This document shows positions 35,002 through 47,324 of a DNA stretch of 64,000 nucleotides, one piece after another. This DNA is from Diphasiastrum complanatum. Taxonomy: Eukaryota; Streptophyta; Lycopodiopsida; Lycopodiales; Lycopodiaceae. The DNA lies in assembly GCA_029204225.1 (NCBI GenBank), contig CM055092.1:67960810-68024809 (forward strand), written 5' to 3'. The stretch's first letter is position 1, and each line of letters starts with the position of its first letter. Below the pieces are notes generated by a model. It saw only the letters and a list, made by a program, of their open reading frames with translations. It was not told the DNA's origin and did no database searches. Both the position numbers and the translations under genes were made by a program.

Positions 35002-35373
35002 CCACTAGGGACAATTCCCTAAGATGAGGATAGGAAAACACAAGAGAGACTGTGGAGCAAAACCACCCAACCAATCCTAGATCCCTCCTGGAGAATCCTC
35101 CTGGATCTAGCCCCCAAGCCATGCTAATGTGACAGCGAGAGGAGAAGTGCTCATCAGGTAACCTAGACCAAGTCGTCGACGGAATAATCACCACCTCAAT
35201 ATATAGAGAGTAGGATCCTGTGCATGAGCACATGCAATTCCCATGCAGGTCAACTATAAATAGGTCACAGTTCTACATGCATACCTCCTACCTATATCAG
35301 TCACACATACATGCACTACTCCATATGTCTCAATTAGAGTGTTTGGGTTCTCTCAATATTATTAGACACCAAC
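35002..35373 (-). mobile_element. 3' LTR of a minus copia element
   Basis: In minus sense it starts TGTTGGTGTCTAATAATATT at 35373, right after a pol frame. It includes a TATA-like CTATATAT (about 35206) and ends near CACTAGGGAC..CCACTAG at 35002, where homology to ORF1 copy B resumes on the other side. It does not match the LTR at 37654-38437 that lies at the 5' end of the same reading frames. Confidence 0.6.
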
Positions 35374-36530
35374 AGGCCTCGACTTGGAATAAAATCTAGG
35401 CGTGACCAATAATCTAGAACACTGGAGGGCCGATCTACCAATAATCTAGGTAGTAGTGTGAAGATCTCATGGCCTCTTTTGTCTTTTAGTCCAGGGAATG
35501 TGGACTCGTCGAACTTCACATCTCTGTTCGAAACAACCTTCTTCGTGGTTGGATCGTAGAGTCTGTACACATGTGTTCCGTTCGAGTAGCCGACCATGAT
35601 TGTTTGCTTGGATTTGTTATCAAGCTTGCTTTTCTTTTCCTTTGGAATGTGCTTGTATGCTGCACATCTAAATACTCGTATGTATGACAGATCAGGCTTT
35701 CTGCTTGTCCACATTTCATATGGTGTTTTGTTCTCCAACGTTGTCCTTGTAGATCTGTTCTGCAAGTGTACAGTTGCAACTATTGCCTCGGCCCAGAATT
35801 GACCTGGCAATTGAGCCTGGTGATCATGCATCTGGCTCCTTCGACTAGAATTTTGTTTTTCCTTTTTGCCACACCGTTGTATTCTGGTGTGTATGCAGGA
35901 GTGAACTGGTGTTCGATCCCCTATTTTTTGCAGAATCTTGAGAATTCTGTGCTTTTGTATTCACCTCCATTGTCAGATCTAAAGAAAGTAGTAGATCGTG
36001 TCATTCGGCTGTAATCATCTATGAACGTTAGAAAATATCTCGAATCTAAGAGCGAATCTATTTTCATCGGTCCACACACATCAGAGTGGATGAGCTCAAG
36101 AACTTCTTTGGCTCTTCTTCCCTCGTGTGTGAATGGATTCCAATGTTGCTTGCCTTTCTGACAAGCTTCGCTGAACTCAACCTCTGGCCTTGAAATCTTG
36201 AGATCTGTGACAATGTCCTTTCTGCTCATGTCATACAGGCTCCGCATGTTCTGATGATACATTCTTCTATGCCAGAGTTGACCTTCATTTTCTAAAGCAT
36301 TCAATATGCTTTCAGAGTTGCTGATTATTTTGGCCTGGTAGAGATTTCCTTCTTTGCATCCGACCGTCAACAACTTGTTTGTCATCTTCTCGATCATACG
36401 GCAAGTATTGCCATCGAACCAAACTCGAATGTCTAGATCTGCCATCTTGGAGACAGATAGCAGATCCTTTTTGAGTGAGGGCACACAGAGTGCTCCTGGC
36501 AGTTTTGCTTGGCTTGACAGTGTTCATAGC
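35374..36530 (-). pseudogene. Copia pre-integrase and integrase, internally deleted
   Basis: Minus frames: LKKDLLSVSKMADLDIRVWF, then the zinc-binding region QLWHRRMYHQNM..SEACQKGKQHW. The integrase core follows: LIHSDVCGPMKIDS, TFIDDYSRMTR, then directly FFRSDNGGEYKSTEF. The usual ~25 residues between the second and third blocks are gone. The frame resumes (35831-35334) with LPGQFWAEAIVATVHLQNRS and AAYKHIPKEKKSKLDNKSKQ..VGYSNGTHVYRLYDP. Reverse transcriptase and RNase H are absent: the frame runs into the 3' LTR. The element was therefore non-autonomous or the deletion came after insertion. Confidence 0.75.
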
Positions 36531-36766
36531 TATAGAGAGCCGATGCCTTTGACATCGTGTCTGCTTCCATCGCCTAGAATCACTGCTCTGTCATTTTTGA
36601 GTTCACAAAAGTTGATCAAGATCTTCTTGTTGCAAGTTATGTGAGATGTTGCTCTTGAAGCGATGACTACATCGTAGTCGTGTTCAAAGTAGCCTTGTCG
36701 AAGCTTCGTCGAGTATCGTGAAAGCTTCGTCACCTCTTTCAGCATCCTTTGATGACTCTGCAACAT
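36530..36766 (-). pseudogene. Copia protease with altered active site
   Basis: DVVIASRATSHITCNKK occupies the position of the copia protease motif 'W.LDSGAT.HM'. The catalytic Asp and the following Gly are Ala and Arg here, so the enzyme would be inactive. FCELKNDRAVILGDGSRHDV follows as in functional copies. Confidence 0.65.
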
Positions 36767-37520
36767 TTGCCTTTTCAGCTTTGTTTTTTCTTTTTGGATT
36801 GAATCTGTAGTCGTATGCAGAATGCCCTTTCTTCTTGCAGTGCATGCAAGGTATTGCTGGATTGAACCAGCATTTGTTGGCTGTATGGCCTGGTTTGTGG
36901 CAGTGATTGCAGGAAGAAGATTGTTGATTTGAGGACTTTGTCTTCTTGAATCTTGGCTTGTTTTTGTTCTTCTTCTTTCCTTTCATGAAGAGAGCCTTCT
37001 CTTGATCACTACTTCCCTCTCCTTCATCTCTCATCAGTCTCTCATCAGCGACAAGACTGACTGCTTTGTCAAATGTCATATCTGGTAGACTCAGTATGAG
37101 CATTCTCAGCGGCTGATAGGACGTCGGTAGAGATTTCATGAAGTACATCAGCTGCTGTGGTGCTGGGGCCTGGTGCTCTTGTCCTGATGCAGCGAGTTGA
37201 GCGAAGATCGTTTTGATCTTCTCAACGTGCTGATCTAACTGGTTGCCATCCCATCGTATGGATTGCAGCTGATTGTGAAGGTGCATTCTGTAGTCCTCAC
37301 TTCATACTTTTGCTTTAATCTTTCCCACGCTGCATGGCTACTTTTGTAGTCTTCAATCTGCATGATTAGATCTTAATTTATAGACAAAATGATGATCGCC
37401 ATTGTGCACTCATCCTTTCTGATCCATTCAGCTCTCCTCGGGTCTCCCTTTGGAGGCTGCACCTTTGAGAGTTCGATCACTGACTAGATGCCTTCGCCCT
37501 TCAGGAGTGTTTTGATTTTG
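36684..37520 (-). pseudogene. Copia gag with two zinc knuckles
   Basis: The 200-codon frame (37286-36684) reads HLHNQLQSIRWDGNQLDQHV, later SLPTSYQPLRMLILSLPDMT, then basic KGKKKNKNKPRFKK. Two CCHC knuckles follow: CNHCHKPGHTANKC, complete, and CMHCKKKGHSAYDY, in which the last Cys is Tyr. The N-terminal ~80 residues continue upstream to about 37520 in another frame. This Gag type is common for copia elements with RNA-binding knuckles; it overlaps the protease frame as expected. Confidence 0.75.
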
Positions 37521-37641
37521 AATTTTCAGATTCTTTAATTTACACCATCAAGACTGATTGCTACTCTAGTCTGGATTGTTGTAGACATATTGTGTTGTCT
37601 GGAAGAATCACTGCTGGGATGTCAGTAGTGATAACCTATAG

Positions 37642-37653
37642 GCTCTGATACCA
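37642..37653 (-). other. Primer-binding site, tRNA-iMet type
   Basis: GCTCTGATACCA (plus), the complement of TGGTATCAGAGC, directly abuts the LTR at 37654. Confidence 0.85.
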
Positions 37654-38437
37654 TGTCACAGAAGCTTTTTCATTTCATGTTAGTTCTCTCTCTTCTGATT
37701 CACGAACAATTTTCTGTCTTTGAATTTTCTTTTCGTGCGAAAGCTCTTATGGGATCCCAGACACTCAACTACGCATCACAGAACATATTTTATTCTAGCA
37801 ATCAAGAGACACAACACAAGGCCAAGAGATATACAAAATAGAGTGACTATATTGTTAGTTTGGTTTTAGAGCAATATCATCAGTGTCTTGCTCGTTGGCA
37901 GATTGACTCTCTGCTCTTTCGCTGCGTTCTGCTCGTTGGTAGACTTTCATGCACAATTATGGTATTTTTGCTTTCTTACTCTATTCGCTATGTCTCTTTT
38001 TGTTTCTTATAGATCTTTGTATTCACTCTCTCTCTTCTTGGTTATGATCTAGAGAGGATCGTTTATACCTCCATTGTGTGGAGTTTACAAGATAGCTAAA
38101 CGTAGAATCACAAGACTAGTTAATGCTAATCAACTAGATAGTTAGTCTCCGTCATTGCTATTCGTTTCAGCTAGGCATGAAGCTCGTTGAGCTGCCAGCT
38201 GGCAGCGTGAAAGATTTCTCTTCGTGTGTTTTTGTTCTTTCCGTTTCTTTTCGTAGTTTTCGTTTTGCATCCATTTTGCGCTTTGTGGTCCTGGAGGTGT
38301 GTTTATGATTCGCGATTGATTCGCGAATCGTTCATGCGCGGAATCAAAGACACATTGACTGTCGCGAATTGTTCTCGTTTGACCTTCGTGTCTTGTTCGT
38401 GTTGCGACAAAGTTGTAGGAGTTCACCATTTCTGACA
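37654..38437 (-). mobile_element. 5' LTR of the minus copia element (784 bp)
   Basis: Bounded by the PBS on the left. In minus sense it starts TGTCAGAAATGGTG (38437) and ends AAGCTTCTGTGACA (37654), so the ends form an imperfect inverted repeat with TG..CA. It contains TTCGCGATTGATTCGCGAA near 38320, a small palindrome. A 98-codon frame inside (38438-38142) is probably not coding. Confidence 0.7.
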
Positions 38438-38632
38438 TCTTGTGGCAGTGGATACACTCAATTTTCAGATTGAGCCAGCACGTATCGACTATGTGCCCTT
38501 AACATTTGCATCTCACACAAGTCTTCTTTTCTCCACCTTGCTATTTCAACCTCCCTTTGCTCTTCCACTTGCCTTTGTTGGTCTCCTCTACTTGTTGATC
38601 ACGATCATGCCTTTGATTCGACTCTCTCTTAG

Positions 38633-38812
38633 GCTTGAATTGTTTCTTGGTCTTGTTGATCTTCCTTATGGGAAGAAGGCAATTGGTTCCAAATGGGTAT
38701 ACAAAATCAGGTACAAGGCCGATGGTACCGTTGAAAGGTACAAGGCAAGGCTTGTTGCCAAAGGCTATGCTCATCAAAAGGGGATTGATTATACATCAAC
38801 TAAAACTTATAA
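38633..38812 (+). pseudogene. Copia reverse transcriptase N-terminal fragment
   Basis: LVDLPYGKKAIGSKWVYKIR, then DGTVERYKARLVAKGYAHQK and GIDYTST. This is the conserved RT entry 'W.LV.LP..KK.IG.KWV.K.K...DG.V.R.KARLVAKGY.Q..GIDY'. It begins and ends abruptly; the rest of RT is not present nearby. Confidence 0.8.
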
Positions 38813-38964
38813 ACCTAATCTACTCGTCGTCGTCATGATGTCCAGTTTGCATGAACACAAGCAAACAAACTACATTAATATTTAATGCTTGATCGTATTA
38901 AATTAAATAAAATTGATGTCGAAATACAGACCACATTAGTATAAATACAAAAACTAGTACTTAC

Positions 38965-39814
38965 ATTTGGAGGATGACCCTTGATCTTTAGTTTGTCGAC
39001 TCATGCGTCGTACAATTCCCTGAAGGCAAATTCGTACTCTTCCTTAGTTGGCAAACGTCCATAGTCCGCCAACTATCCATGCATTCAATTGAAGTTGAAA
39101 TTAATTTAGGGCTATGTTGAAGCAGCTAGTCATAATGCATATTAAAAAATAAAAGCATATAAAATCAAAGATAAACTATAAGAGTAGTGTAAGTTCACTT
39201 ACCATGCTTGCTTGCAAACCTGCCTTTCCACTCGAGCCCAACCTAGGATTGCCTATCCCATGCATCCTAGTGGCCACAACATCTTTCTAAATCTTGTATT
39301 TATTTGGTGTTCGTTCATCCGCTTTTACACGGTTTAAATCATTTCTTGAACACCAGGAAGGCTTGGATTGCCCATCCCTATAAGCTCGTCGTGCCATATC
39401 ACAACGATGCCCAATCCATAAGCTCATATGCATATGAATTTCCTTCTCCTCGAATTCCTCTTCTTGTTGGAATTCGTCACGAAGGGTACCAATAACCTGT
39501 CGTTTATCGGCGGCAGGTTGTTCGGACCATTTACTAAATAATCTGTCGTCAAAATGACGTTGGCATAAAGAATAGAGTCGATCCAAAACCACCCTTCCTT
39601 TTCTATAGGCAATTATATTGCCTTGAGGATCCACGTCATAATAAGGATTTGTGGATGACTCTTCGGTGGGGGCGGGAGCCGCGGCCTCTTGTGAGGGACC
39701 ACCCTCATTTTGGCTAAGCATATTTTGTAGTTGTATTCTTTGCTCGGGAGTTAATGATTCATATAAATTTTTTACAAAGTTTCCCGAGCTTTCACCACTG
39801 CCTGACCCCGACAT
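38965..39814 (-). pseudogene. Plant transposase-associated gene (En/Spm, Ptta-type)
   Basis: From MSGSGSGESSGNFVKNLYES (39814) the frame runs through a Gln/Pro/Ala linker to DDRLFSKWSEQPAADKRQVI and GTLRDEFQQEEEFEEKEI. It then passes RRAYRDGQSKP and NDLNRVKADERTPNKYKI to TAG (39287), a layout like the 'W..IP...K..I...L...F' proteins of plant CACTA elements. Further exon-like pieces follow: DVVATRMHGIGNPRLGSSGK (39275-39205) and LADYGRLPTKEEYEFAFREL (39060-38970, ending at a TAAGT donor-like word). It is the second, non-catalytic CACTA gene, oriented away from the transposase gene at 40250-42041. Confidence 0.55.
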
Positions 39815-40089
39815 GCTTACTACATTCATAAACATACAATACATTACAATAAATCCTAATATAATGAAATAAAGTAGAAAAGAAAATTGATTACAATGCA
39901 TATTGGAGTGGGACTTTCATACCTATGTTAACAAAAGAAAAGAGATATGCGTGTAGAGCTCAAACCTGCACCAAGATGGCATAAGAATCATGTAAGCGAC
40001 AATGTATAAGAATAGGTATATCTAAAAATTAAAACATTAAAATCATACAATAATTTTATGTTATTTGTGTTTTGTACTTGTGCATATAT

Positions 40090-42041
40090 GCAGTTTATCA
40101 CAACGAGATGAATTACATTCAGATCAGTCTAGTGATGAAGACAATACTCAAGTTAACAGGGTAAGTAATAAACATGCATGTGTTATTGTTCATAAAAACT
40201 TTGTTATTATAAGTTAAAATATTGTGCTAAAGTGACATGTACTTGATTTTTGTTTCTCGTAGAGAAATTATTTTTAAAATAAAATATGGTGCACATGCCT
40301 CAAGTGTGATGGACAAAAGATGCATGAAAGACGCATTGTTGAAAATCATTTGTGGAAGTTTGGATGAAAAGAAGAAGGTCAACCATCGAATTTGGAAGAC
40401 GTTGAGGTTTGTTACTTTTATATGATTGTTTTTTATTATAATCTTCGTCAATCTATATATGTCACTTATGAAATTTGTTTCATGTGTGTAGCCAATACAT
40501 CGAATGCCATTCCACGGAGTTGATCCGTCCGTGTTTAGTTACAATCAAGGTCAAGTTTTGATAGACATGAGAAAACAAAGAATGAAATAAATTGAAGAGG
40601 CAAACACAATTGGAAAAGAGAATAATCAACTTGATTCTAATGATTATGATGATGAGGTGCAACACGATGAAGTAATGCACAATATGTTTGAATCTTACTT
40701 TGAAACAAATGAGAATGATGATGTGCATGAATCTTCTAATGAAAAAAGAGATCACAAATAATTTGAGAGGATGAAGACAATATTCTATTGCGCAAGGAGG
40801 CAGACACTCCTCTATATCCTGGAGCATCCATTTTGAGACTAGCTACGTCAATTCTTATTCTAAACCTTCAAGCAACATACAAATGGAGTGATCGTAGCGT
40901 GACATCTTTATTCGGGTACTTAACGCATAACACAACTATTATACTTTAGAGAATATTTATATTAAGTTAATTTTTTTTTCTTTTCTAACAACTCACATTG
41001 CTCTTTTTTTAGGTTGTTGCATCGACTACTTCCGAAAGAAAATGTGATACCTAAAACACGAAAAAGCACATGAAAGATGATGACCGTGCTTGGAATGGAT
41101 TACGACACAATACATGCATGTCCATATAGAGGTGAGCATTCAGAAAAGCTTCAATGTCTAGTGTGTAACGCTTCATGTTTTCGAGATGATGTACAAGGGA
41201 TAAAGTTTCACGAAAAGTGTTACAACATTTTCCAATTATCCCATGATTGCAACATTTATTTTGATGTAAATCTTTGGCACAACTAATGGATTGGCATGTC
41301 AAAAATCGATCTACGGATGATGTGATGCGAGTATCAAGTGATTCACCTGCATGGAAACATATTGAAGACCAATGGCCCGAGTTTAAAAACAAACCTCGTA
41401 ATTTGAGATTTGGACTTGCTATGGATGGCGTAAATCCTTTTAGCGTTCAAGCGTCAACTTGGTCCACATGGCTAGTTGTGCTTGTTAATTACAACATACC
41501 TCCATGGTTGAGTATTAAAACGGGACACTTGTTATTGGCTTTATTGATTTTAGGAAAGTACAAGGCCAAGAACATGGATGTGTATCTTGCACGTTTGATC
41601 GATGAATTGTGCATTCTTTGGAATGGTATTCATGCTTACGACATCTCGAGACCTTTACAACAACAAAACTTCGTTGTTCGTGGAATTCTAATGTGGACGA
41701 TGCATGACTACTCCGGTTTAAGCGAATGGAATTTTGGCGATGTTTTGGAAGAACCTGAACCACTCACCGAAACTCAAAATGATGTCAAAATGATGGGAGA
41801 AGAAAGTACAAATGAAAATGATGAGATTCCTATGATCGTACAAGACCAAATTGGGGGTAATTTGAGGCCCCCATGTTTGGATGAGATAGAATTAGAAGAA
41901 GAGGAGATTGAATATGAGGGTAACTCACATCATGAAAGAGACACAATTAGAAATTTACAATTATACCTAGGCCTAGATTCAGATGAGTGTCAAGACTTGT
42001 GTGATGACGAAAATGATGTAAATGATGAGAATGATCTATGA
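40090..42041 (+). pseudogene. CACTA (En/Spm) transposase gene, several exons
   Basis: Exon-like pieces in order. First, KIWCTCLKCDGQKMHERRIV then ENHLWKFG (about 40280-40400), the Cys/His transposase-associated domain. Next, DTPLYPGASILRLATSIL then LQATYKWSDRSVTSLFG (about 40800-40915, donor GTACTT). Next, after a TTTTTTAG acceptor, LLHRLLPKENVIPKTRKST, a TGA, then VLGMDYDTIHACP and LQCLVCNASCF. Last, the 255-codon frame 41274-42041 with FGLAMDGVNPFSVQASTWST, WLVVLVNYNIPPWLSIKTGH, DVYLARLIDELCILWNGIHA and GILMWTMHDYSGLSEWNF, ending in a long acidic tail. These are the core words of CACTA TNPD/TNP2 transposases. Stops in the early exons make it a pseudogene. Confidence 0.8.
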
Positions 42042-42049
42042 TTATCTAT

Positions 42050-42599
42050 CATTCTTTTTTTTATATTCATCGCAATATTTTTTATTTTTTTTAATAGATA
42101 GAGTTGAATGTGATAATTATCATACCCGAACTTGCGGTTATGTCCTATTTCATAATGTCACCACATATTCCCTCCCTACAGTGTGTAGGTTTTTCCACAC
42201 AAGTTGGAAAGATTAGAAACACGCCTTTAACGGGAGAAAAGTAAGGGCTACACACCTTCCTAGGATTGGGAATTTTAATTATCTACATTTCACCTTTGCA
42301 TATTAATTAATTGCTAGTGTATGTGATAAAATACGATATTGCTTTGAACAAAATGAAAATTATGAATTACATTTAATTTCTTACTATGTTAGATAACGTA
42401 TTCTAATAATAAAACAAATTGAAACAACACAAACTCACCGGTAAACTTACTCGAAGCTTCACTTGAAGCTTAAGTGCAAACATGCAATTGCTCGCTCTCT
42501 TTTTTTGAATATTTTTGTCACATGCACAAGCAATTAAAAAATAACACTATATTACACAATTGAACCATTATTATAAGCAAATTCGAACATACAATTACC

Positions 42600-42600
<1 letters not shown>
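42050..42600. other. No gene recognised
   Basis: Downstream of the CACTA transposase; AT-rich, no CACTA terminal inverted repeat found. Confidence 0.4.
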
Positions 42601-43680
<1,080 letters not shown>

Positions 43681-43759
43681 CTCTATCTCCTCTTAAAATA
43701 AACAAACAAACATCAACCTCAAACAAACAAACAAAAAGCAAAACAAACAAAAATCAAGA

Positions 43760-44770
43760 GAATTATGGCATAAAAGATTGGGCCATCTCAACTTTAAAGC
43801 CATGTCATCTATTGTCAAAGAAGTCAAAGCTATTGGTTTGCCAAGGACCTTATCAAAGGAGCTCAAGCCTTGTGAAGCATGTGCACTTGCAAAGTCACAT
43901 AGTAGGCCATATCCAAGATCTAATATCAAGACTCATCATCCATTGGAGCTTGTGCACTCGGATATCCATTTCTCATCTTCATCAAGCTAAGGAGGAGCCA
44001 CTTGCTTTGTCACATTTATTGATGACTACACAGGATTTACATGGTTGTATCTTCCATCCAAAGCTATGGTGTTTGATTATTTTCTCAAATTCAAAACTCT
44101 TGTTGAAAAGCAATTCTCTTTCAAGCTCAAAGCTTTGAGATGTGATGGTGGTGGAGAGTATATCTCCAACAAGTTTCATGATTTTTGTGAGCAAGAAGGA
44201 ATCAAAGAGATTTCTCTTGTGCCTATTCTCCTTCTCGAAATGGGGTGGCCAAGAGAAAGAATAGAGCTCTATGTGAATGTTCCAAAGGTCTAAGAATTGA
44301 AGCATCCTTACCAAAGGAGTTTTGGGGAGAGGCCATTAATTGTGCCAATTATCTTTGCAATAGACTCCCTCATCTTGCTCTTGGAGGAAAGACACCTTAT
44401 GAGATGTTGCATAAAGAGAAGCTAAGGTTGATCACCTTAGAATATTTGGATGTATTTTCTTCGTTCATGTTCCTTTGGACACTAGGAAGAAAGATGATTC
44501 TAGCTCAATCAAAGGAGTTATGGCTGGATATTCATCTACCAAGAAATCCTATAGAGTCTTCATACTCTTTGCCAACAAGACTATTGAAAGTAGAAATGTT
44601 AGTTTTCATGAAGACCAAAAGGTCATTTTGGATGGGACTAAGATCATAGAATCTCATGATGCATCTTCTATAATCAATATTGAAGACAACCAAGATATGG
44701 TTGATAAAATTTCAATTTTTAGGACATTAATGATTGTACCTAACAATCATAGAGAGGTATTGGTTGCTTA
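43760..44770 (+). pseudogene. Copia pre-integrase and integrase fragment
   Basis: Plus frames: LGHLNFKAMSSIVKEV and LKPCEACALAKSHSRPYP (zinc-binding GAG-pre-integrase), then ELVHSDIH. After a shift come TFIDDYTGFTWLYLPSKA and LKALRCDGGGEYISNKFHDF. After another shift come AKRKNRALCECSKGLRIEA and KEFWGEAINCANYLCNRLP. The expected integrase acidic residues are recognisable in the separate frames. It stops near 44770 without RT. Confidence 0.75.
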
Positions 44771-45550
44771 ATTTATCAAGTTCTACACTTTAGATTTTGA
44801 TCTAGATTCACTACACTTAGATTTAAGCAAGAGCAATGGATCAAATCTTCATAAACAAGTGAGAGCGGCCTCACACATGTGGAGTATTGTCCACTGTACG
44901 GCCTGCACCTGAAACAACAAGTACATTGGTTCTTGATAGCAATCATTCAATAAAATCACAATTCTATTGACTAGAAATCTCACAAAAGTGTAGAACGCAA
45001 AAGTATCATCAATCTCATTAGCAAAATGATAATCCTTTTATGGATCAAGTACATCCACAAGTTTGGTACAATCCAGTAGGTCTTCACACGTGTGAAGAGT
45101 GCCACATCACTCAGATCTATCCATTTGATCCATCCTTGATCCTTATCCAAAGTTGACCTTCTAGAATATGGCTAAAGTCCAAAGAGCTAGTCCCCTAGAA
45201 TATAGGAATACTTCCTACAAAATAGGATCTCAGGAAAATGGTCAACTTTTATCTTCTAGAACTCTATACACACATGTGAACATCCACTTGCCACGTGGGA
45301 GCATTTACTCATGCACATGCATGGATAAGCTAATTTCTAGGTGACTAGTCAACTTGACTAAAAACTAGTCATGTTCACACTTAACTTGATTGATACAAAA
45401 TCAAAGTAGATATTTATAAATATGAAAAGTACTTTCTTTCACACGTGGGAACAAGCTTCACACGTGTGAAATCAGATCATGAACATTGTACTCATGATGG
45501 ATCTTTATTTACAATAAAAAATGACAAGTGAGAAGTAACAATTTTCAACA
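44771..45550 (-). mobile_element. 3' LTR of a minus copia element (left edge uncertain)
   Basis: In minus sense it begins TGTTGAAAATTGTTACTTCT at 45550, after the purine-rich AGAAGTGAGGAGTG that follows the RNase H stop. It contains CACACGTGTG at 45085-45094 and a pair of G-box palindromes at 45442-45468. The end on the 44.8-kb side is not clear. Confidence 0.55.
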
Positions 45551-45563
45551 ACACTCCTCACTT

Positions 45564-46310
45564 CTATTTTGGCAAATCTAATGTACATCTATCTACAATT
45601 TCAAGTGCATATCTTAACTTGAAAAATGGATCTTTGGACAATGGCTTGGTTAAGATATCAGCTATGCATTCGGATGATGGTACATGATGTAGTTGCACCT
45701 CCTTGGATTGTACCTTCTCCCTCACAAAGTGGTGAGCTATCTCAATATGCTTTGTTCTAGCATGGAAGATAGGATTGGAAGCAATTTGTTGAGAATCTTG
45801 ATTGTCACAATATATGTAAGGGATCTCCTCGACCTTTAGCACATGTAGCTCCTTCAAGAGTCTTCTTAGCCATAGGAGCTCTTTAGTTGTTGAAGTCAAT
45901 GCCTTGTACTCAGCTTCACAAGAAGATAGTGAGAAAGGCTTTTTGGAAAGCCAAGATATTACTCCTCCACAAAGGAATGTTGCAAATGCACTAAGGGACT
46001 TTCTATCCATCTTGTCACCTGCAAAATCTGAATCCGAGTAGGCTCTCAAGTGCAAGTTAGATCCTTCATAAAGTATGCCAAAAAATCTAGTACTAGAAAC
46101 ATATCTAAGCACTCTCTTGGTACTTTTCCAATGATGCACTAAAGGAGCTTGCATACTTTGAATCAACTTGCTTACACAAAAGCTTAAGTCAGGTCTAGTG
46201 ATGGTTAAATAGATTAGGGAGCCTATAAGCTTCTAAAGAGGGTGATGTCCTCAAAGGATGCTTCATCACCTTCATTAGTTGCTTTCACAACATGCTCCAT
46301 ACTAAGCTTT
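45564..46310 (-). pseudogene. Copia RT C-terminus and RNase H
   Basis: Minus strand: LLTQKLSMEHVVKATNEGDE and EDITLF (46310-46240), a stop region, then SLIYLTITRPDLSF. A clean 200-codon frame (46166-45564) follows: STKRVLRYVSSTRFFGILYE, YSDSDFAGDKMDRKSLSAFA, SSCEAEYKALTSTTKELLWL, PYIYCDNQDSQQIASNPIFH and ECIADILTKPLSKDPFFKLR. RNase H acidic residues (Asp in YSDSD, Glu in CEAEY, Asp in YCDN) are retained. The frame ends TAA at 45564, next to the polypurine tract. This is the best-preserved copia segment of the window. Confidence 0.85.
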
Positions 46311-46315
46311 TGAGT

Positions 46316-46640
46316 TAGTAGGCTAAGCCAATTCATGCATGATCCAAGTGTGGAGCATTGGAAGCTAGGCAAGAGGGTATTGAGATACATCTTGGAAACT
46401 AGTGATTTTGGCATTGTTTATGGAGGATCATCACCTAACTTGTTTGGATTTTCAGATTGGACTTTTATGGAGATCAAATGGATAGCAAGTACATAAGTGC
46501 AAGTGCTACCTTTGTAGGTGATGGAGCTATCTCTTGGATGTCAAAAAAAACAAGCTACTATCTCATTGTCATCTAGTGACGCTGAGTACAAAGCTCTTAC
46601 ATCTTTGTTGGAAGTAAATCTGGTTTGTCAATGTTTGGCT
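46316..46640 (+). pseudogene. Copia RNase H fragment (plus), 5' part
   Basis: LSQFMHDPSVEHWKLGKRVL and RYILETSDFGIVYGGSSPN, then a shift and GDGAISWMSKK and SLSSSDAEYKALTS. Same domain as 45564-46310 but on the opposite strand, with its start touching the start of that fragment. Confidence 0.7.
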
Positions 46641-46659
46641 AGATCTACTCACAATGTGG

Positions 46660-47290
46660 TGTAGTATAGCGAGGATCGTCCGCTTTCTAAGTTTTTTACC
46701 AAGCTTTAGACGGAGTGCAAAAATAAAACAATGATGAAGCACTAGGGCTTACCCAACTAGTGCTCGAAATAGAAATGAAATTAACTAAGATGACAAAATA
46801 CAAAACCTTACTAAGGCTCCGTTCCCTCAAGCTATGCACCTTTCCAAGGGGAACACAAATGAAATAGAATGATAATTCTCCAAAATAGAGAGCAAGATAG
46901 CTTAATCTCAAAATTGTTGTTTACAATGCAAATACCTCTCCTTTTATGGCAAGGATGGTCTTCCATAAGTGTCTACTAACTTATGGGACTAATCTGTTTC
47001 TAGCCTTTCTAGAGCTTCTAACTTAGGATTTAGAACTTCAAATTTCTTAACTTAGGAAAACTTAAGATACAATATTTCTAATCTTAAGTTTCCTAAGTCT
47101 AAGTTCTAAATCTAAGTTTAAGCTATTTTATTATTATTTAAGCTTCTACTCATGGACTTACAAAACACATGCCATGGCTGAAGTTTATTGACAGATACTC
47201 ATACGTGGTCTTACAAAACACATGCCACAGAGTTTTATTTTTTTATTTTTTTATTTTCTCTGTGTTAGCACAGTTGCTAACAATCTTGTA
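46660..47290 (-). mobile_element. Insertion inside copia RNase H; possible solo LTR
   Basis: About 630 bp separate the two halves of one RNase H domain. Ends are TGTAGTATAGCG (46659) and TTGCTAACA (47285). In minus sense it starts TGTTAGCAACTGTGCTAACA, itself a palindrome, and has a TATA-like CCATAAAAGG near 46950. TG..CA ends and promoter-like content suggest a solo LTR, but I cannot show a target-site duplication. Confidence 0.35.
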
Positions 47291-47324
47291 CAAAGGAGAT
47301 GCTATGGATAAAAAGAATGGATTT

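Noticed and set aside
38142-38438. 98-codon minus frame as a gene
   Set aside because: It lies wholly inside the 784-bp copia LTR and has no domain.
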